From: Micromonospora kangleipakensis
Lineage (GTDB): Bacteria; Actinomycetota; Actinomycetes; Mycobacteriales; Micromonosporaceae
Assembly (NCBI RefSeq): GCF_004217615.1
Contig: NZ_SHLD01000001.1
Location: forward strand, 4,340,001 to 4,404,000
Length of the DNA stretch: 64,000 nt
Direction: 5' to 3'
In this document: positions 16,715 through 24,733 of the stretch, piece by piece
How the letters are laid out: the number at the start of each line of letters is the position of its first letter
Position numbering within the stretch: position 1 is the stretch's first letter
The notes under the pieces: model-generated
Seen by the model: the letters and a program-made list of their open reading frames with translations, nothing else
Database searches by the model: none
What the model was told of the DNA's origin: nothing
Made by a program: the position numbers and the translations under genes

Positions 16715-17863
16715 ATGACGACCATCGCACGCATCGAGACCTTCCTCGTCGCACCCCGCTGGCTCTTCGTCCGCGTGGAGACCTCCTCGGGGATCGTCGG
16801 CTGGGGCGAGGCCACCTGCGAGGGGCGCTCCGAGACCGTCCGGACCGCGGTCGAGCAGCTCGGCGAGCTGCTGGTCGGCCGGGACGCGCTGCGGATCGAG
16901 GACCACTGGCAGGTCATGACGAAGGGCTCGTTCTACCGGGGCGGCCCGATCCTGGCCAGCGCCGTGTCCGGCCTCGATCAGGCGCTGTGGGACATCGCCG
17001 GCAAGCATTTCGGGGCGCCGGTGCACCAGCTGCTCGGCGGCCCGGTCCGGGACCGGATCCGGGTGTACGGCTGGGTCGGCGGCGACGAGCCGAGCGAGGT
17101 CCGCGACCACATCGCCGCCCAGGTCGAGGCGGGGCTGACCGCGGTCAAGATGAACGCCTCCGGCCGGATGAGCCCGATCGCCTCGGTGGCCGAGCTCGAC
17201 GGCGTGGTCGCCCGGGTGGCCGCGGCCCGCGAGGTGCTCGGCGACCACCGCGACGTGGCCGTCGACTTCCACGGCCGGTTCACCCTGGCCAACGCCCGCC
17301 GGGTGGCGCCGCTGCTGGAGCCGTACCGGCCGCTGTTCCTGGAGGAACCGGTCGTCCCGGAGAACTCCCACCTGATCGGCGACTTCGTCCGGTCGACCAC
17401 CACCCCGGTCTCCACCGGGGAGCGGCTCTACAGCCGGCAGGAGTTCCTGCCCGTCTTCCAGGCCGGCATCGCGGTCGCGCAGCCGGACCTCTCGCACGCC
17501 GGCGGCATCACCGAGGTACGCAAGATCGCCGCGCTCGCCGAGGTGTACGACGTGCAGCTCGCCCCGCACTGCCCGCTCGGACCGATCGCCCTCGCGGCCT
17601 GCCTCCAGGTCGGCTTCGCCACGCCGAACTACCTGATCCAGGAGCAGAGCATCGGCATCCACTACAACCTCGGCGCCGAGGTGCTCGACTACTGCCTGGA
17701 CAAGACCCCGCTGACCTTCGTGGACGGGTACGTCGAGCGGCTCACCGCGCCCGGGCTGGGCATCGAGATCGACGAGGCGGCGGTCCGCGCCGCGGACAAG
17801 CGCGGCCACGCCTGGCGCAGCCCGATGTTCCGGCACCTCGACGGCTCCTACGCGGAATGGTGA
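16715..17863 (+). CDS. dgoD: D-galactonate dehydratase
   Basis: 382 residues, the same length as the E. coli enzyme and closely similar by eye along its length. It is an enolase-superfamily member that dehydrates D-galactonate to 2-keto-3-deoxygalactonate. Signatures: PRWLFVRVET at the N-terminus, FYRGGPILASAVSGLDQALWDI, metal-site strands DFHGR and LEEPV, GERLYSR, the catalytic region LAPHCPLGPIALAACLQV, and an IGIHYN motif near the end. Lies directly behind the permeases in the same operon. Confidence 0.93.
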   Translation: MTTIARIETFLVAPRWLFVRVETSSGIVGWGEATCEGRSETVRTAVEQLGELLVGRDALRIEDHWQVMTKGSFYRGGPILASAVSGLDQALWDIAGKHFGAPVHQLLGGPVRDRIRVYGWVGGDEPSEVRDHIAAQVEAGLTAVKMNASGRMSPIASVAELDGVVARVAAAREVLGDHRDVAVDFHGRFTLANARRVAPLLEPYRPLFLEEPVVPENSHLIGDFVRSTTTPVSTGERLYSRQEFLPVFQAGIAVAQPDLSHAGGITEVRKIAALAEVYDVQLAPHCPLGPIALAACLQVGFATPNYLIQEQSIGIHYNLGAEVLDYCLDKTPLTFVDGYVERLTAPGLGIEIDEAAVRAADKRGHAWRSPMFRHLDGSYAEW

Positions 17864-17865
17864 CC

Positions 17866-18489
17866 ATGACCCTCGACCTCACCGCCGAACTCGCCGCCAC
17901 CCGCCTGCTGGCGGTCATCCGCGGCTCCGACACCGCCGCCGCCATCGCCACCGGCACCGCCCTGCTGGCCGAGGGCGTACGGGTGGTGGAGGTGGCCCTG
18001 ACCACGCCGGGCGCGCTCGACGCCATCGCGGCGATCCGGGCGGCGGCCCCGGCCGGCTCGCTGGTCGGCGCGGGCACGGTGCTCACCCCGGCCGCCGTCG
18101 CCGACGTGGCCGCCGCCGGGGCGCAGTTCGTGGTCACCCCGGCCGTCGTCGACTCCATCCCCGAGGCGGTCCGCCGGGGCCTGCCGGTCGCCGCCGGGGC
18201 GCTCACCCCGACCGAGGCGTACGCCGCGGTCCGGGCCGGGGCCGCCGCCGTCAAGCTCTTCCCGGCGTCGGTGGGCGGGCCGGCGTACCTGAAGGCGCTG
18301 CGCGACCCGTTCCCGCAGATCCCGTTCGTCGCGGTCGGCGGGGTGGGCCTCGCCGAGCTGCCCGGCTACCTCGCCGCCGGCGCGATCGCCGTCGGCGTCG
18401 GCGGCCCGCTGGTCGGCGACGCCGCCTCCGGCGGTGACCTCGACGCGCTGCGGGAGCGGGCCCGGGCCTACCTCGCCGCGACGTCGTGA
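17866..18489 (+). CDS. 2-dehydro-3-deoxy-phosphogluconate/galactonate aldolase
   Basis: 207 residues, a class I KDPG/KDPGal aldolase. It splits the phosphorylated 2-keto-3-deoxy acid into pyruvate and glyceraldehyde 3-phosphate. The Schiff-base lysine lies in VKLFPAS; other family marks are VIRG near the N-terminus, GAGTVLTP and FVVTPAV. ATG 17866 is used; GTG 17860 is in frame two codons earlier. The stop overlaps the kinase start. DgoA and Eda-type enzymes cannot be told apart by reading, but the dgoD neighbour favours the galactonate route. Confidence 0.9.
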   Translation: MTLDLTAELAATRLLAVIRGSDTAAAIATGTALLAEGVRVVEVALTTPGALDAIAAIRAAAPAGSLVGAGTVLTPAAVADVAAAGAQFVVTPAVVDSIPEAVRRGLPVAAGALTPTEAYAAVRAGAAAVKLFPASVGGPAYLKALRDPFPQIPFVAVGGVGLAELPGYLAAGAIAVGVGGPLVGDAASGGDLDALRERARAYLAATS

Positions 18490-19439
18490 CCGCCGTCGAC
18501 CTGCTCACCTTCGGTGAGGCGCTGGTGTCGCTGCGGTCCGCCGGGCCGCTGACCGCGGGCGGCGCGCTGACCATGCGCCTGGCCGGCGCGGAGTCCAACG
18601 TCGCCATCGGGCTGGCCCGGCTCGGCCACCGGACGGCCTGGGCCGGCCGGGTCAGCGACGACGAGCTCGGCGGGTACGTGCTGCGGCAGCTGCGCGCCGA
18701 GGGCGTCGCCGTCGACCACGTGACCCGGGACCGGGACCGCCCGGCCGGGCTGATGTTCCTGGAACGGCGCACCGCCGACCTGACCCGGGTGCGCTACCAC
18801 CGGGCCGGCTCGGCCGGCTCCGCGCTGTCGGTCGAGGACCTGCGCCCGGCGCTGGCCGCCGGCGCCCGGGTGCTGCACCTGACCGGCATCACCCCGGCGC
18901 TCTCTGACAGCGCCCGCGAGGCCACCCGGTGGGCGGCCGAGGCGGCCTCCCGGGCCGGGGCGCTGGTCTGCCTCGACGTCAACCACCGGGCGAAGCTGTG
19001 GAGGCGGGACGACGCCCGCGCGGCGCTCGCCCCCCTCGCCGGGTACGCCTCGGTCGTCGTCGCCTCCGCCGACGAGCTGGACCTCGTCGGCGAACCGGGC
19101 GCCGCCGAGGAGACCACGGTGGCCGGGCTGCTGGCGCGGGGTGTGGCGACCGTGCTGGTCAAGCTCGGCGCCGACGGCGCCCGGGCGTACACCCGCGACG
19201 GCGTCCGGCACGCGGCGGCGCTGCCGGTCACCGCGGTGGACACCGTGGGCGCCGGTGACGCCTTCACCGCCGGCTACCTCTCCGGTCACCTGGACGGCCT
19301 CGACCTGGCCGGGCGGCTGCGCCGCGCGGTCACCCTCGGCGCTTTCGCCGTCGCCGGAGACGGCGACTGGGAGGGCCTGCCGCGACGCGACGAACTGTCC
19401 CTGCTGGACGACCTCCAGCCCGGCAGCACCCTTCGCTGA
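18486..19439 (+). CDS. 2-keto-3-deoxygluconate kinase, PfkB family
   Basis: 317 residues of ribokinase fold. The N-terminal GEALVSL and [15 protein letters not shown] contact substrate; the C-terminal PfkB signature [16 protein letters not shown] holds the catalytic Asp and anion hole. Context makes it the kinase that phosphorylates 2-keto-3-deoxygluconate or -galactonate before the aldolase. It replaces the DgoK-type kinase of the enterobacterial pathway. GTG start overlaps the aldolase stop (GTGA). Confidence 0.88.
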   Translation: MTAVDLLTFGEALVSLRSAGPLTAGGALTMRLAGAESNVAIGLARLGHRTAWAGRVSDDELGGYVLRQLRAEGVAVDHVTRDRDRPAGLMFLERRTADLTRVRYHRAGSAGSALSVEDLRPALAAGARVLHLTGITPALSDSAREATRWAAEAASRAGALVCLDVNHRAKLWRRDDARAALAPLAGYASVVVASADELDLVGEPGAAEETTVAGLLARGVATVLVKLGADGARAYTRDGVRHAAALPVTAVDTVGAGDAFTAGYLSGHLDGLDLAGRLRRAVTLGAFAVAGDGDWEGLPRRDELSLLDDLQPGSTLR

Positions 19440-19464
19440 CCCCACCCCCGAGAAAGGCACCTGC

Positions 19465-20694
19465 GTGAAGATCGTCGCAGCGGACGTCATCGTCTCCAGC
19501 CCCGACCGCAACTTCGTCACCCTCAAGATCACCACCGACGAGGGACTCACCGGGCTGGGGGACGGCACCCTCAACGGGCGCGAGCTCTCCGTCGCGTCCT
19601 ACCTGGCCGACCACGTCGTGCCCCTGCTGATCGGCCGTGACCCGCACCGCATCGAGGACACCTGGCAGTTCCTCTACCGGTCGGCCTACTGGCGGCGGGG
19701 GCCGGTCACCATGGCCGCCATCGCCGCCGTGGACGTCGCCCTCTGGGACATCAAGGCCAAGGCCGCCGGGATGCCGCTCTACCAGCTGCTCGGCGGCGCG
19801 TCGCGGACCGGGATCATGGCGTACGGCCACGCCTCCGGGCGGGATCTGCCGGAGTTGTTCGACTCGATCCGCCAGTACCTCGACCTCGGCTTCCGGTCGA
19901 TCCGGGTGCAGACGTCGGTGCCCGGCATCAACGCCGTCTACGGCGTCGCCGCCCAGCCCGGCGTCGACGGCAAGCGGTACGACTACGAGCCGGCGCAGCG
20001 CACGCCGCTGCCCGCCGAGGAGGACTGGGACACCCGGGCGTACCTGCGCCACCTCCCCGGTGTCTTCGAGGCCGTCCGCAACGAGTTCGGCCCGGAGCTG
20101 CCGCTGCTGCACGACGGGCACCACCGGATGACCCCCATCCAGGCCGCCCGGCTCGGCAAGGCCCTGGAGCCGTACGACCTGTTCTGGCTGGAGGACTGCA
20201 CCCCGGCGGAGAACCAGGAGGCGCTGCGCCTGGTCCGCCAGCACACCATCACCCCGCTGGCCATCGGCGAGGTCTTCAACACGGTCTGGGACTACCAGAC
20301 GTTGATCCGGGAACAGCTGATCGACTACGTCCGGTCCGCCGTCACCCACACCGGGGGCATCACGGCCATGCGCAAGCTGCTCGACTTCGCCGCCCAGTAC
20401 CAGATCAAGTCCGGCATCCACGGCCCGACCGACATCTCACCGGTCGGCATGGCCGCCGCGCTCCACCTGGACCTGGCCATCCACAACTTCGGCATCCAGG
20501 AGTACATGCAGCACGGCGCGCTGACCAACGAGGTCTTCCGGCAGTCGTTCACCTTCACCGACGGTTACCTGCACCCGGGGGAGCAGCCCGGTCTCGGTGT
20601 CGAGCTCGACGAGGCGGCCGCCGCCCGGTTCCCGTACCAGCCGGCGTACCTGCCGTTCAACCGGCTCAAGGACGGCACCGTCCATGACTGGTGA
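19465..20694 (+). CDS. Mannonate dehydratase-type enolase superfamily enzyme
   Basis: 409 residues, matching the ManD/RspA subgroup (D-mannonate and/or D-gluconate dehydratases). Marks: N-terminal [19 protein letters not shown], a 90s loop near VQTSVPG, the subgroup stretch [12 protein letters not shown], metal ligands in [25 protein letters not shown] and GEVFN, and the [14 protein letters not shown] region. GTG start follows GAAAGG. Together with dgoD it would let one pathway take both gluco/manno and galacto sugar acids into 2-keto-3-deoxy acids. Substrate specificity within the subgroup cannot be read with certainty. Confidence 0.88.
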   Translation: MKIVAADVIVSSPDRNFVTLKITTDEGLTGLGDGTLNGRELSVASYLADHVVPLLIGRDPHRIEDTWQFLYRSAYWRRGPVTMAAIAAVDVALWDIKAKAAGMPLYQLLGGASRTGIMAYGHASGRDLPELFDSIRQYLDLGFRSIRVQTSVPGINAVYGVAAQPGVDGKRYDYEPAQRTPLPAEEDWDTRAYLRHLPGVFEAVRNEFGPELPLLHDGHHRMTPIQAARLGKALEPYDLFWLEDCTPAENQEALRLVRQHTITPLAIGEVFNTVWDYQTLIREQLIDYVRSAVTHTGGITAMRKLLDFAAQYQIKSGIHGPTDISPVGMAAALHLDLAIHNFGIQEYMQHGALTNEVFRQSFTFTDGYLHPGEQPGLGVELDEAAAARFPYQPAYLPFNRLKDGTVHDW

Positions 20695-21229
20695 TCGACG
20701 GCCCACCCGGCACATCGTGGTGATGGGGGTGTCCGGGGCGGGCAAGACGACGGTGGCCCGGGGGATCAGTGAGCAGACCGGGCTCCGGTTCGCCGAGGCG
20801 GACGAGTTCCACTCCGAGTCCAACGTGGCGCGAATGCGGTCCGGGGTACCGCTGGACGACGCCGCCCGCTGGCCGTGGTTGCGCGCCCTCGCCGACTGGA
20901 TGGCCGCCCGGCACGCCGAGGGGGTCTCCACGGTGCTGGCCTGCTCGGCGCTGAAGCGGTCCTACCGGGACGTGCTGCGGCAGGGCCCGCCGAACGTGGA
21001 GTTCGTCCACCTGGCCGGGGCGGCGGAGCTCATCCGGGACCGGATGAGCCGCCGCGCCGGGCACTACATGCCGGCCAGCCTGCTCGACTCCCAGCGGGCG
21101 ATCCTGGAACACCTGGACCAGGACGAGCCCGGCGTCGTCCTGGAGATCACCCTGCCGCCGGACGAGCTGGTCACCGCGGCGGTCGACCGGCTCGGACTGC
21201 GGGCCGGCAGCGCGGTCGGCGGCCCGTAG
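20684..21229 (+). CDS. gntK: Gluconokinase
   Basis: 181 residues, a P-loop kinase with Walker [10 protein letters not shown] (~18-26) and the gluconokinase signatures [41 protein letters not shown] and [12 protein letters not shown]. Phosphorylates gluconate to 6-phosphogluconate. It overlaps the dehydratase gene by 11 bases, and a strong terminator follows its stop, so it closes the operon. Its presence gives the cell a second route for gluconate besides dehydration. Confidence 0.92.
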   Translation: MTGDRRPTRHIVVMGVSGAGKTTVARGISEQTGLRFAEADEFHSESNVARMRSGVPLDDAARWPWLRALADWMAARHAEGVSTVLACSALKRSYRDVLRQGPPNVEFVHLAGAAELIRDRMSRRAGHYMPASLLDSQRAILEHLDQDEPGVVLEITLPPDELVTAAVDRLGLRAGSAVGGP

Positions 21230-21232
21230 GGT

Positions 21233-21264
21233 CACCGGGCCCGGGCGTGCGTCCGGGCCCGGTG
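21233..21264. terminator. Bidirectional terminator between gntK and the YchJ-like gene
   Basis: CACCGGGCCCGG (21233-21244) pairs perfectly with CCGGGCCCGGTG (21253-21264) around an eight-base loop. It lies between two convergent genes, four bases after one stop and four before the other. Confidence 0.8.
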
Positions 21265-21268
21265 GCGC

Positions 21269-21688
21269 TCACCCGGGCAGCGCGTCCAGGTAGACCCACC
21301 GGCCGTCCTCGCGGACGAAGCGGCTGCGCTCGTCGAGCGTGCCGGGGCGCCCCGCCGCCCGGTAGTGGGCCCGGAACTCGACCGTGCCCTCGGAGTCGAA
21401 GAGGCCGCCCCGGTCGGTCCCGAGGATCTCCAGGCGGGTCCACCGCTGCCCCGGGTCGAGTCGGAGCCGGGCCGGCCGGGTCGAGGAGTGCCAGCTGCGT
21501 ACCAGGTAGTCGACGTCGCCGACGGCGAAGGCGCTGAACCGGGAGCGCATCAGCGCCTCGGCGGTCGCGGCGTCCGCCTCGCCCCGGTGCAACCGGCCGC
21601 AGCAGTCGGCGTACGGCAGGCCGGACCCGCACGGGCAGGCTCCGGTCGTCTGGTCGGCCGCGCTTCGGCGGGCACCGCGTTTCGCCAT
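21269..21688 (-). CDS. YchJ-family protein with SEC-C zinc motif
   Basis: 139 residues. The N-terminal SEC-C-type zinc motif is [15 protein letters not shown], followed by the family's [39 protein letters not shown] and a beta-sheet NTF2-like half with WTRLEIL and [12 protein letters not shown]. Length agrees with YchJ/UPF0225 proteins. Their function is unknown; the zinc motif suggests protein contact. Convergent with gntK across a shared terminator. Confidence 0.88.
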   Translation of the reverse strand: MAKRGARRSAADQTTGACPCGSGLPYADCCGRLHRGEADAATAEALMRSRFSAFAVGDVDYLVRSWHSSTRPARLRLDPGQRWTRLEILGTDRGGLFDSEGTVEFRAHYRAAGRPGTLDERSRFVREDGRWVYLDALPG

Positions 21689-21710
21689 GCGGTCATTCTC
21701 GCCGAGGGGC

Positions 21711-22295
21711 TCAGCGCGCCGAGCGACCAGCCCCGCGAATCGGCCCGCGGCTCGGCCGGCGAGCCGTGTTCCGCCTGCCGAACGACTCCATGGTCGTCGT
21801 CTTCTTCGCCGGCGCCCGGGTTTCCGCGGTGGCCCGGTCCAGGGCCGCCGCCGTCGCCTTCCTGGCCGGCGCCTTCTTCGCCGCGACCCTCGTGGCCGGC
21901 GCCTTCTTCGCGGCGGCCTTCTTGGCGGGGGCCTTCTTCGCCGCGGCCTTCTTGGCCGGTGCCTTCTTCGCCGGGGCCTTCGCCGCGGGTGCCTTCTTCG
22001 CGGCGGCCTTCTTGGCGGGTGCCTTCTTCGCGGCGGTCGCCTTGGCGGTCGGCTTCCGGGTGGGGGTCGCCGTCGTGGCGGCGGTGGCCTTCTTGCGGGC
22101 CACCCGGGCCGTCGTCGGGGTGGGCTTCCCGCCCGGGGTCTTGGCCGCGCTCGTCCCGGTGGCCCGCTTCGTGGCGGCCGCGACCTTCTTCGCCGCCGCC
22201 GCCCGCTTCAGCGGCGCCTTGCGGGCCCCCGTCGCCTTCCGCGCGCCGGTGGGTCTGGTGGCCGCTCGGGTGGTACCCCTCGCCGCGTCCGCCAT
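21711..22295 (-). CDS. Histone H1-like Lys/Ala/Pro-rich protein
   Basis: 194 residues, almost entirely Lys, Ala, Pro and Thr. At least nine copies of a unit close to AAKKAP or APAKKA occupy the centre (~residues 80-165), flanked by a Thr/Ala/Arg N-terminus ([19 protein letters not shown]) and a C-terminus rich in Arg ([18 protein letters not shown]). This resembles H1 C-tail-like nucleoid proteins such as HupS-type tails or Hc1. It lacks the HU fold, so it would bind DNA or RNA by charge. ATG 22295 is supported by GGAGGAG at the right distance; the frame runs further upstream without a good start. Confidence 0.75.
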   Translation of the reverse strand: MADAARGTTRAATRPTGARKATGARKAPLKRAAAAKKVAAATKRATGTSAAKTPGGKPTPTTARVARKKATAATTATPTRKPTAKATAAKKAPAKKAAAKKAPAAKAPAKKAPAKKAAAKKAPAKKAAAKKAPATRVAAKKAPARKATAAALDRATAETRAPAKKTTTMESFGRRNTARRPSRGPIRGAGRSAR

Positions 22296-22503
22296 CGTCG
22301 CTCCTCCTCGGGGATCTGCCCCGACCCCGGCCGGCAGTGCCGCCGACGGGGCAGGGCGCTGGCCAGCCGCGTCGGACCGGCCGACACGGCGGGCAGCTGT
22401 CTTCCCCCGTCCCCGACCCCCAAACTCCCGGGCGCCGGCGCGCCCACCCGGTTCGTGCTGCACGCGGTGCCCCGCTACGCCACCGAACCCGGCGGCGGCA
22501 CCC

Positions 22504-22677
22504 TCACCGCGACGGCGTCTCGGCCAGGTCGGCCGGATCGAGGTGCAGCGTCGCGAGCAGGCCCGCGTGCTTGTCGACGTCGACCTCGTCGGGCAGCTCC
22601 CGCCTGATCCAGTCGGCCCGGACATGCTGGCCGCGGGCGCGCAGGACGTCGATGATCCGGTGTCTGGCGATCTTCAT
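22504..22677 (-). CDS. Small 57-residue hypothetical protein
   Basis: Starts [22 protein letters not shown], with GAGGGAG six bases before the ATG. The composition (basic N-terminal helix, then an acidic [24 protein letters not shown]) looks like a small folded helical protein and the codon bias fits a real gene. I do not recognise a family. It is about 210 bases upstream of the histone-like gene on the same strand, and the two might be cotranscribed. Confidence 0.65.
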   Translation of the reverse strand: MKIARHRIIDVLRARGQHVRADWIRRELPDEVDVDKHAGLLATLHLDPADLAETPSR

Positions 22678-23113
22678 CGTTGCTCCCTCATGAGGCTGTT
22701 GCGAAGGTCTCGGGCGTCGCCCGGGGTCGGGGTCAGAGACGTGGAGCCGCGAGCAGGGCACGGCGCAGTCGCGGGCGGGTCGACGGCGAGGACGGGCGGC
22801 TCCGCCGCCGGGCCCGTCGACCGGGGCCACCCAGCGGCCGCCGGGGCGCGTAGGGGTGGCACCGGTGCGGCACCGGAAGCTCCGCGACGGGCGGGATGCG
22901 TCGGTCAGGTCGGCGGCTGGGGTCCGGGCGGGGTGCGGTACGGACATGACGTCCCTGGGTGGGTCCGGCGTGGCGGCCACCTCGAGAGTGGGATGTCGTC
23001 GATTCCGGGATGATCCCAGCCTACGCCCCGTCAGCCGGGCGCCGCCGCGCGACGATCAGGAGGCCGGGACGGGGCCCGGGTCGGGCGTTGCGCCGGGCGT
23101 GTGCTGGGGCGAC

Positions 23114-23295
23114 ATGGACGAGGAGAGCGAGCGACGGCTCGCCGAGGCCGTGGACCGGCTCCGCGAGTACGGGTGGTCGGCCGGCGTACCGAGGACCTGC
23201 GCCGGCGCATCGACGACGCCGAGCGGCTGCTCGCCGCGGTCGGACGGGAACACGCCCGTCAGCGCCGCGACGTCGACCGTCGATTGGCCCAATGA
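23114..23295 (+). pseudogene. Small coiled-coil gene split by a one-base shift
   Basis: The first frame gives MDEESERRLAEAVDRLREYG; from about 23178 the next frame continues as a highly charged helix, RRTEDLRRRIDDAERLL and on to RDVDRRLAQ-stop. Joining them needs one extra G in a GGG run (tacGGGtgg). The joined product would be about 60 residues of amphipathic helix. Either the gene is broken or the base is missing from the sequence. The rest of 22680-23379 shows no gene I can support. Confidence 0.4.
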
Positions 23296-23379
23296 ACGGT
23301 GTCTTGATCGGCTCTCACGATGGGCCGATCCGCTGCCTACCGTCGTCTCGTAACCGCTCAGGAGGGGACCGAGACGACG

Positions 23380-23997
23380 ATGACGAACGCCGACATGTGG
23401 TTCGACCCGCGCTGCCCGTGGGCCTGGAACGCCTCCCGCTGGCTGCTGGAGGTGGAGCGCGTCCGGGACGTCCGGGTCCGCTTCCACGTGCTCAGCCTGA
23501 CCGTGCTCAACGAGGGGCGCGACGGGCTGGAGGAGTGGTACCGGGAGTGGCTGAAGCCCGGCATGGGCCCGGTCCGGGTGGCGGTCGCCGCCGAGCAGAA
23601 GTTCGGCAACGAGGTGCTGCGCGAGCTCTACACCGCGCTGGGCACCCGGATCCACCACGACCGCGCCCCGATCGGCCGCGAACTCTACGTCGCGGCGTTG
23701 GCCGAGGTCGGCCTCCCGGTCGAGCTGGCCGACGCGGCCGACTCCACCGAGCACGACGAGGCGCTGCTGGCCAGCCACCACGCCGGCCTGACGCCGGTCG
23801 GCGAGGACCTGGGCACCCCCGCCATTCACGTCACCGATGACGCCGGTCGGCGCAGCGCCTTCTTCGGGCCGGTCGTCGCGCCGATCCCACGCGGCGAGGA
23901 CGCCGGGCGGCTCTGGGACGGCGTGCTGCTGGTCGCCGGCACCGACGGCTTCTTCGAGCTGAAGCGGGCGCGTACCCGCCGGCCGATCGAGCACTGA
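23380..23997 (+). CDS. DsbA-fold oxidoreductase, Rv2466c-like, single active-site Cys
   Basis: 205 residues with a thioredoxin/DsbA fold. It is similar throughout to mycobacterial Rv2466c, a mycothiol-dependent nitroreductase: WFDPRCPWAW, SRWLLEVERVRDVRVRFHVLSLTVLNEGRD, GPVRVAVAAEQ, LYTALGTRIH, GTPAIHV, AFFGPV, IPRGEDAGRLWDG. Rv2466c has a CPWC centre; here the second Cys is Ala (Cys12, Ala15), which would force a monothiol mechanism with mycothiol. The ATG is preceded by AGGAGGGG, spaced slightly far. No cofactor partner gene is adjacent. Confidence 0.85.
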   Translation: MTNADMWFDPRCPWAWNASRWLLEVERVRDVRVRFHVLSLTVLNEGRDGLEEWYREWLKPGMGPVRVAVAAEQKFGNEVLRELYTALGTRIHHDRAPIGRELYVAALAEVGLPVELADAADSTEHDEALLASHHAGLTPVGEDLGTPAIHVTDDAGRRSAFFGPVVAPIPRGEDAGRLWDGVLLVAGTDGFFELKRARTRRPIEH

Positions 23998-24150
23998 GCG
24001 GTGGACGGTCCCCAGGGACCGGTCGGGTGGCGGGTCTTCGGCGCGCTCCACGCCACCGCCGCCGCCACGGTCGGCGGGGCGCGCCCAGCGGTTCACCTCG
24101 GTCCGGTTGCCCCCGCCGCTCGCACCACAGTGGCCACGGGATGATCCATT

Positions 24151-24189
24151 CCGGTCGGTGCGCCGGCCGGCCAACCGCGCGCCGACCGG
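24151..24189. terminator. Hairpin upstream of the polysaccharide operon
   Basis: CCGGTCGGTGCGC (24151-24163) pairs with GCGCGCCGACCGG (24177-24189), 13 bp with one G-U pair and a 13-base loop. It lies 150 bases after the previous stop and just before the next promoter region. A smaller hairpin with arms CGGTCCC/GGGACCG is at 24006-24021. Confidence 0.5.
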
Positions 24190-24226
24190 CCGCTTAGTTG
24201 ATCATGTGAGGGACGAAGATCCTGCG

Positions 24227-24232
24227 TAGCGT
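24227..24232 (+). promoter_or_regulatory. Candidate -10 box for the polysaccharide operon
   Basis: TAGCGT lies six bases before the ATG at 24239, a spacing that would give a leaderless or nearly leaderless mRNA. TTGATC at 24198 is 23 bases upstream, too far to be a normal -35 box. Confidence 0.3.
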
Positions 24233-24238
24233 GAGGAC

Positions 24239-24733
24239 ATGAAGAAGCGGTATGTCGCCAGAGTCTCCATGCCCGGCCGCTTCGCGCGGGGGCCATCGCG
24301 GACTGACGGACCACCCGTCGCCCGGGGAAGCGCGACACCCCCCGGCGCCGACACCGCTGTCGCGCCGGACGTCGGCGTGGCGGCCGTCGCCGCCGCGCCG
24401 GGCGGCACTCCACCACCGCCGCAGCCCCCGGTCGCGGCGCCCACCGGCGTGGCTCCGGTTCCGCCCGGCTCGGCGCCGCCGACCAGCGGGCCCGGGCCCG
24501 TCCGGGGAGTGGCGCCGCTGCCCGACCCGGCCGACGGGGCCGGGATCGAGGGCGCCACCCAGCTGCTCCAGGCGCCCGACGTCACCGCGGCCATCTTCGT
24601 GGACGGCTCCGGGCGGCGGGCTCGCACGCTCCGCCGCGTCGTCTCCGCCGTGGTGCTGCTGGCCCTGCTCCTGATCGTGGCGCTCTGGGCGAGCCAGGGC
24701 GCGGAGGTGCTCGGACTGCGGGTGCCCGCCTGA
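24239..24733 (+). CDS. Pro-rich single-pass membrane protein, partner of the polysaccharide synthase
   Basis: 164 residues. A basic N-terminus (MKKRYVARVSMPGRFARG) is followed by ~100 residues rich in Pro, Ala and Gly, a short folded stretch (GATQLLQAPDVTAAIFVDGSG) and one transmembrane helix near the C-terminus (~132-152), leaving a short exported tail. I do not recognise a family. Its stop overlaps the start of the deacetylase-synthase gene (TGATG), so it is translationally coupled and probably acts with it. Confidence 0.65.
   Translation: MKKRYVARVSMPGRFARGPSRTDGPPVARGSATPPGADTAVAPDVGVAAVAAAPGGTPPPPQPPVAAPTGVAPVPPGSAPPTSGPGPVRGVAPLPDPADGAGIEGATQLLQAPDVTAAIFVDGSGRRARTLRRVVSAVVLLALLLIVALWASQGAEVLGLRVPA

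Noticed and set aside
21711..22625. Longer version of the histone-like protein
   Set aside because: The 110 extra N-terminal codons have no sensible protein pattern, while an ATG with GGAGGAG at 22295 gives a clean start.
22680..23113. Possible genes in the gap before the split coiled-coil frame
   Set aside because: Frames are open on both strands but show no ribosome site, domain pattern or consistent codon bias.
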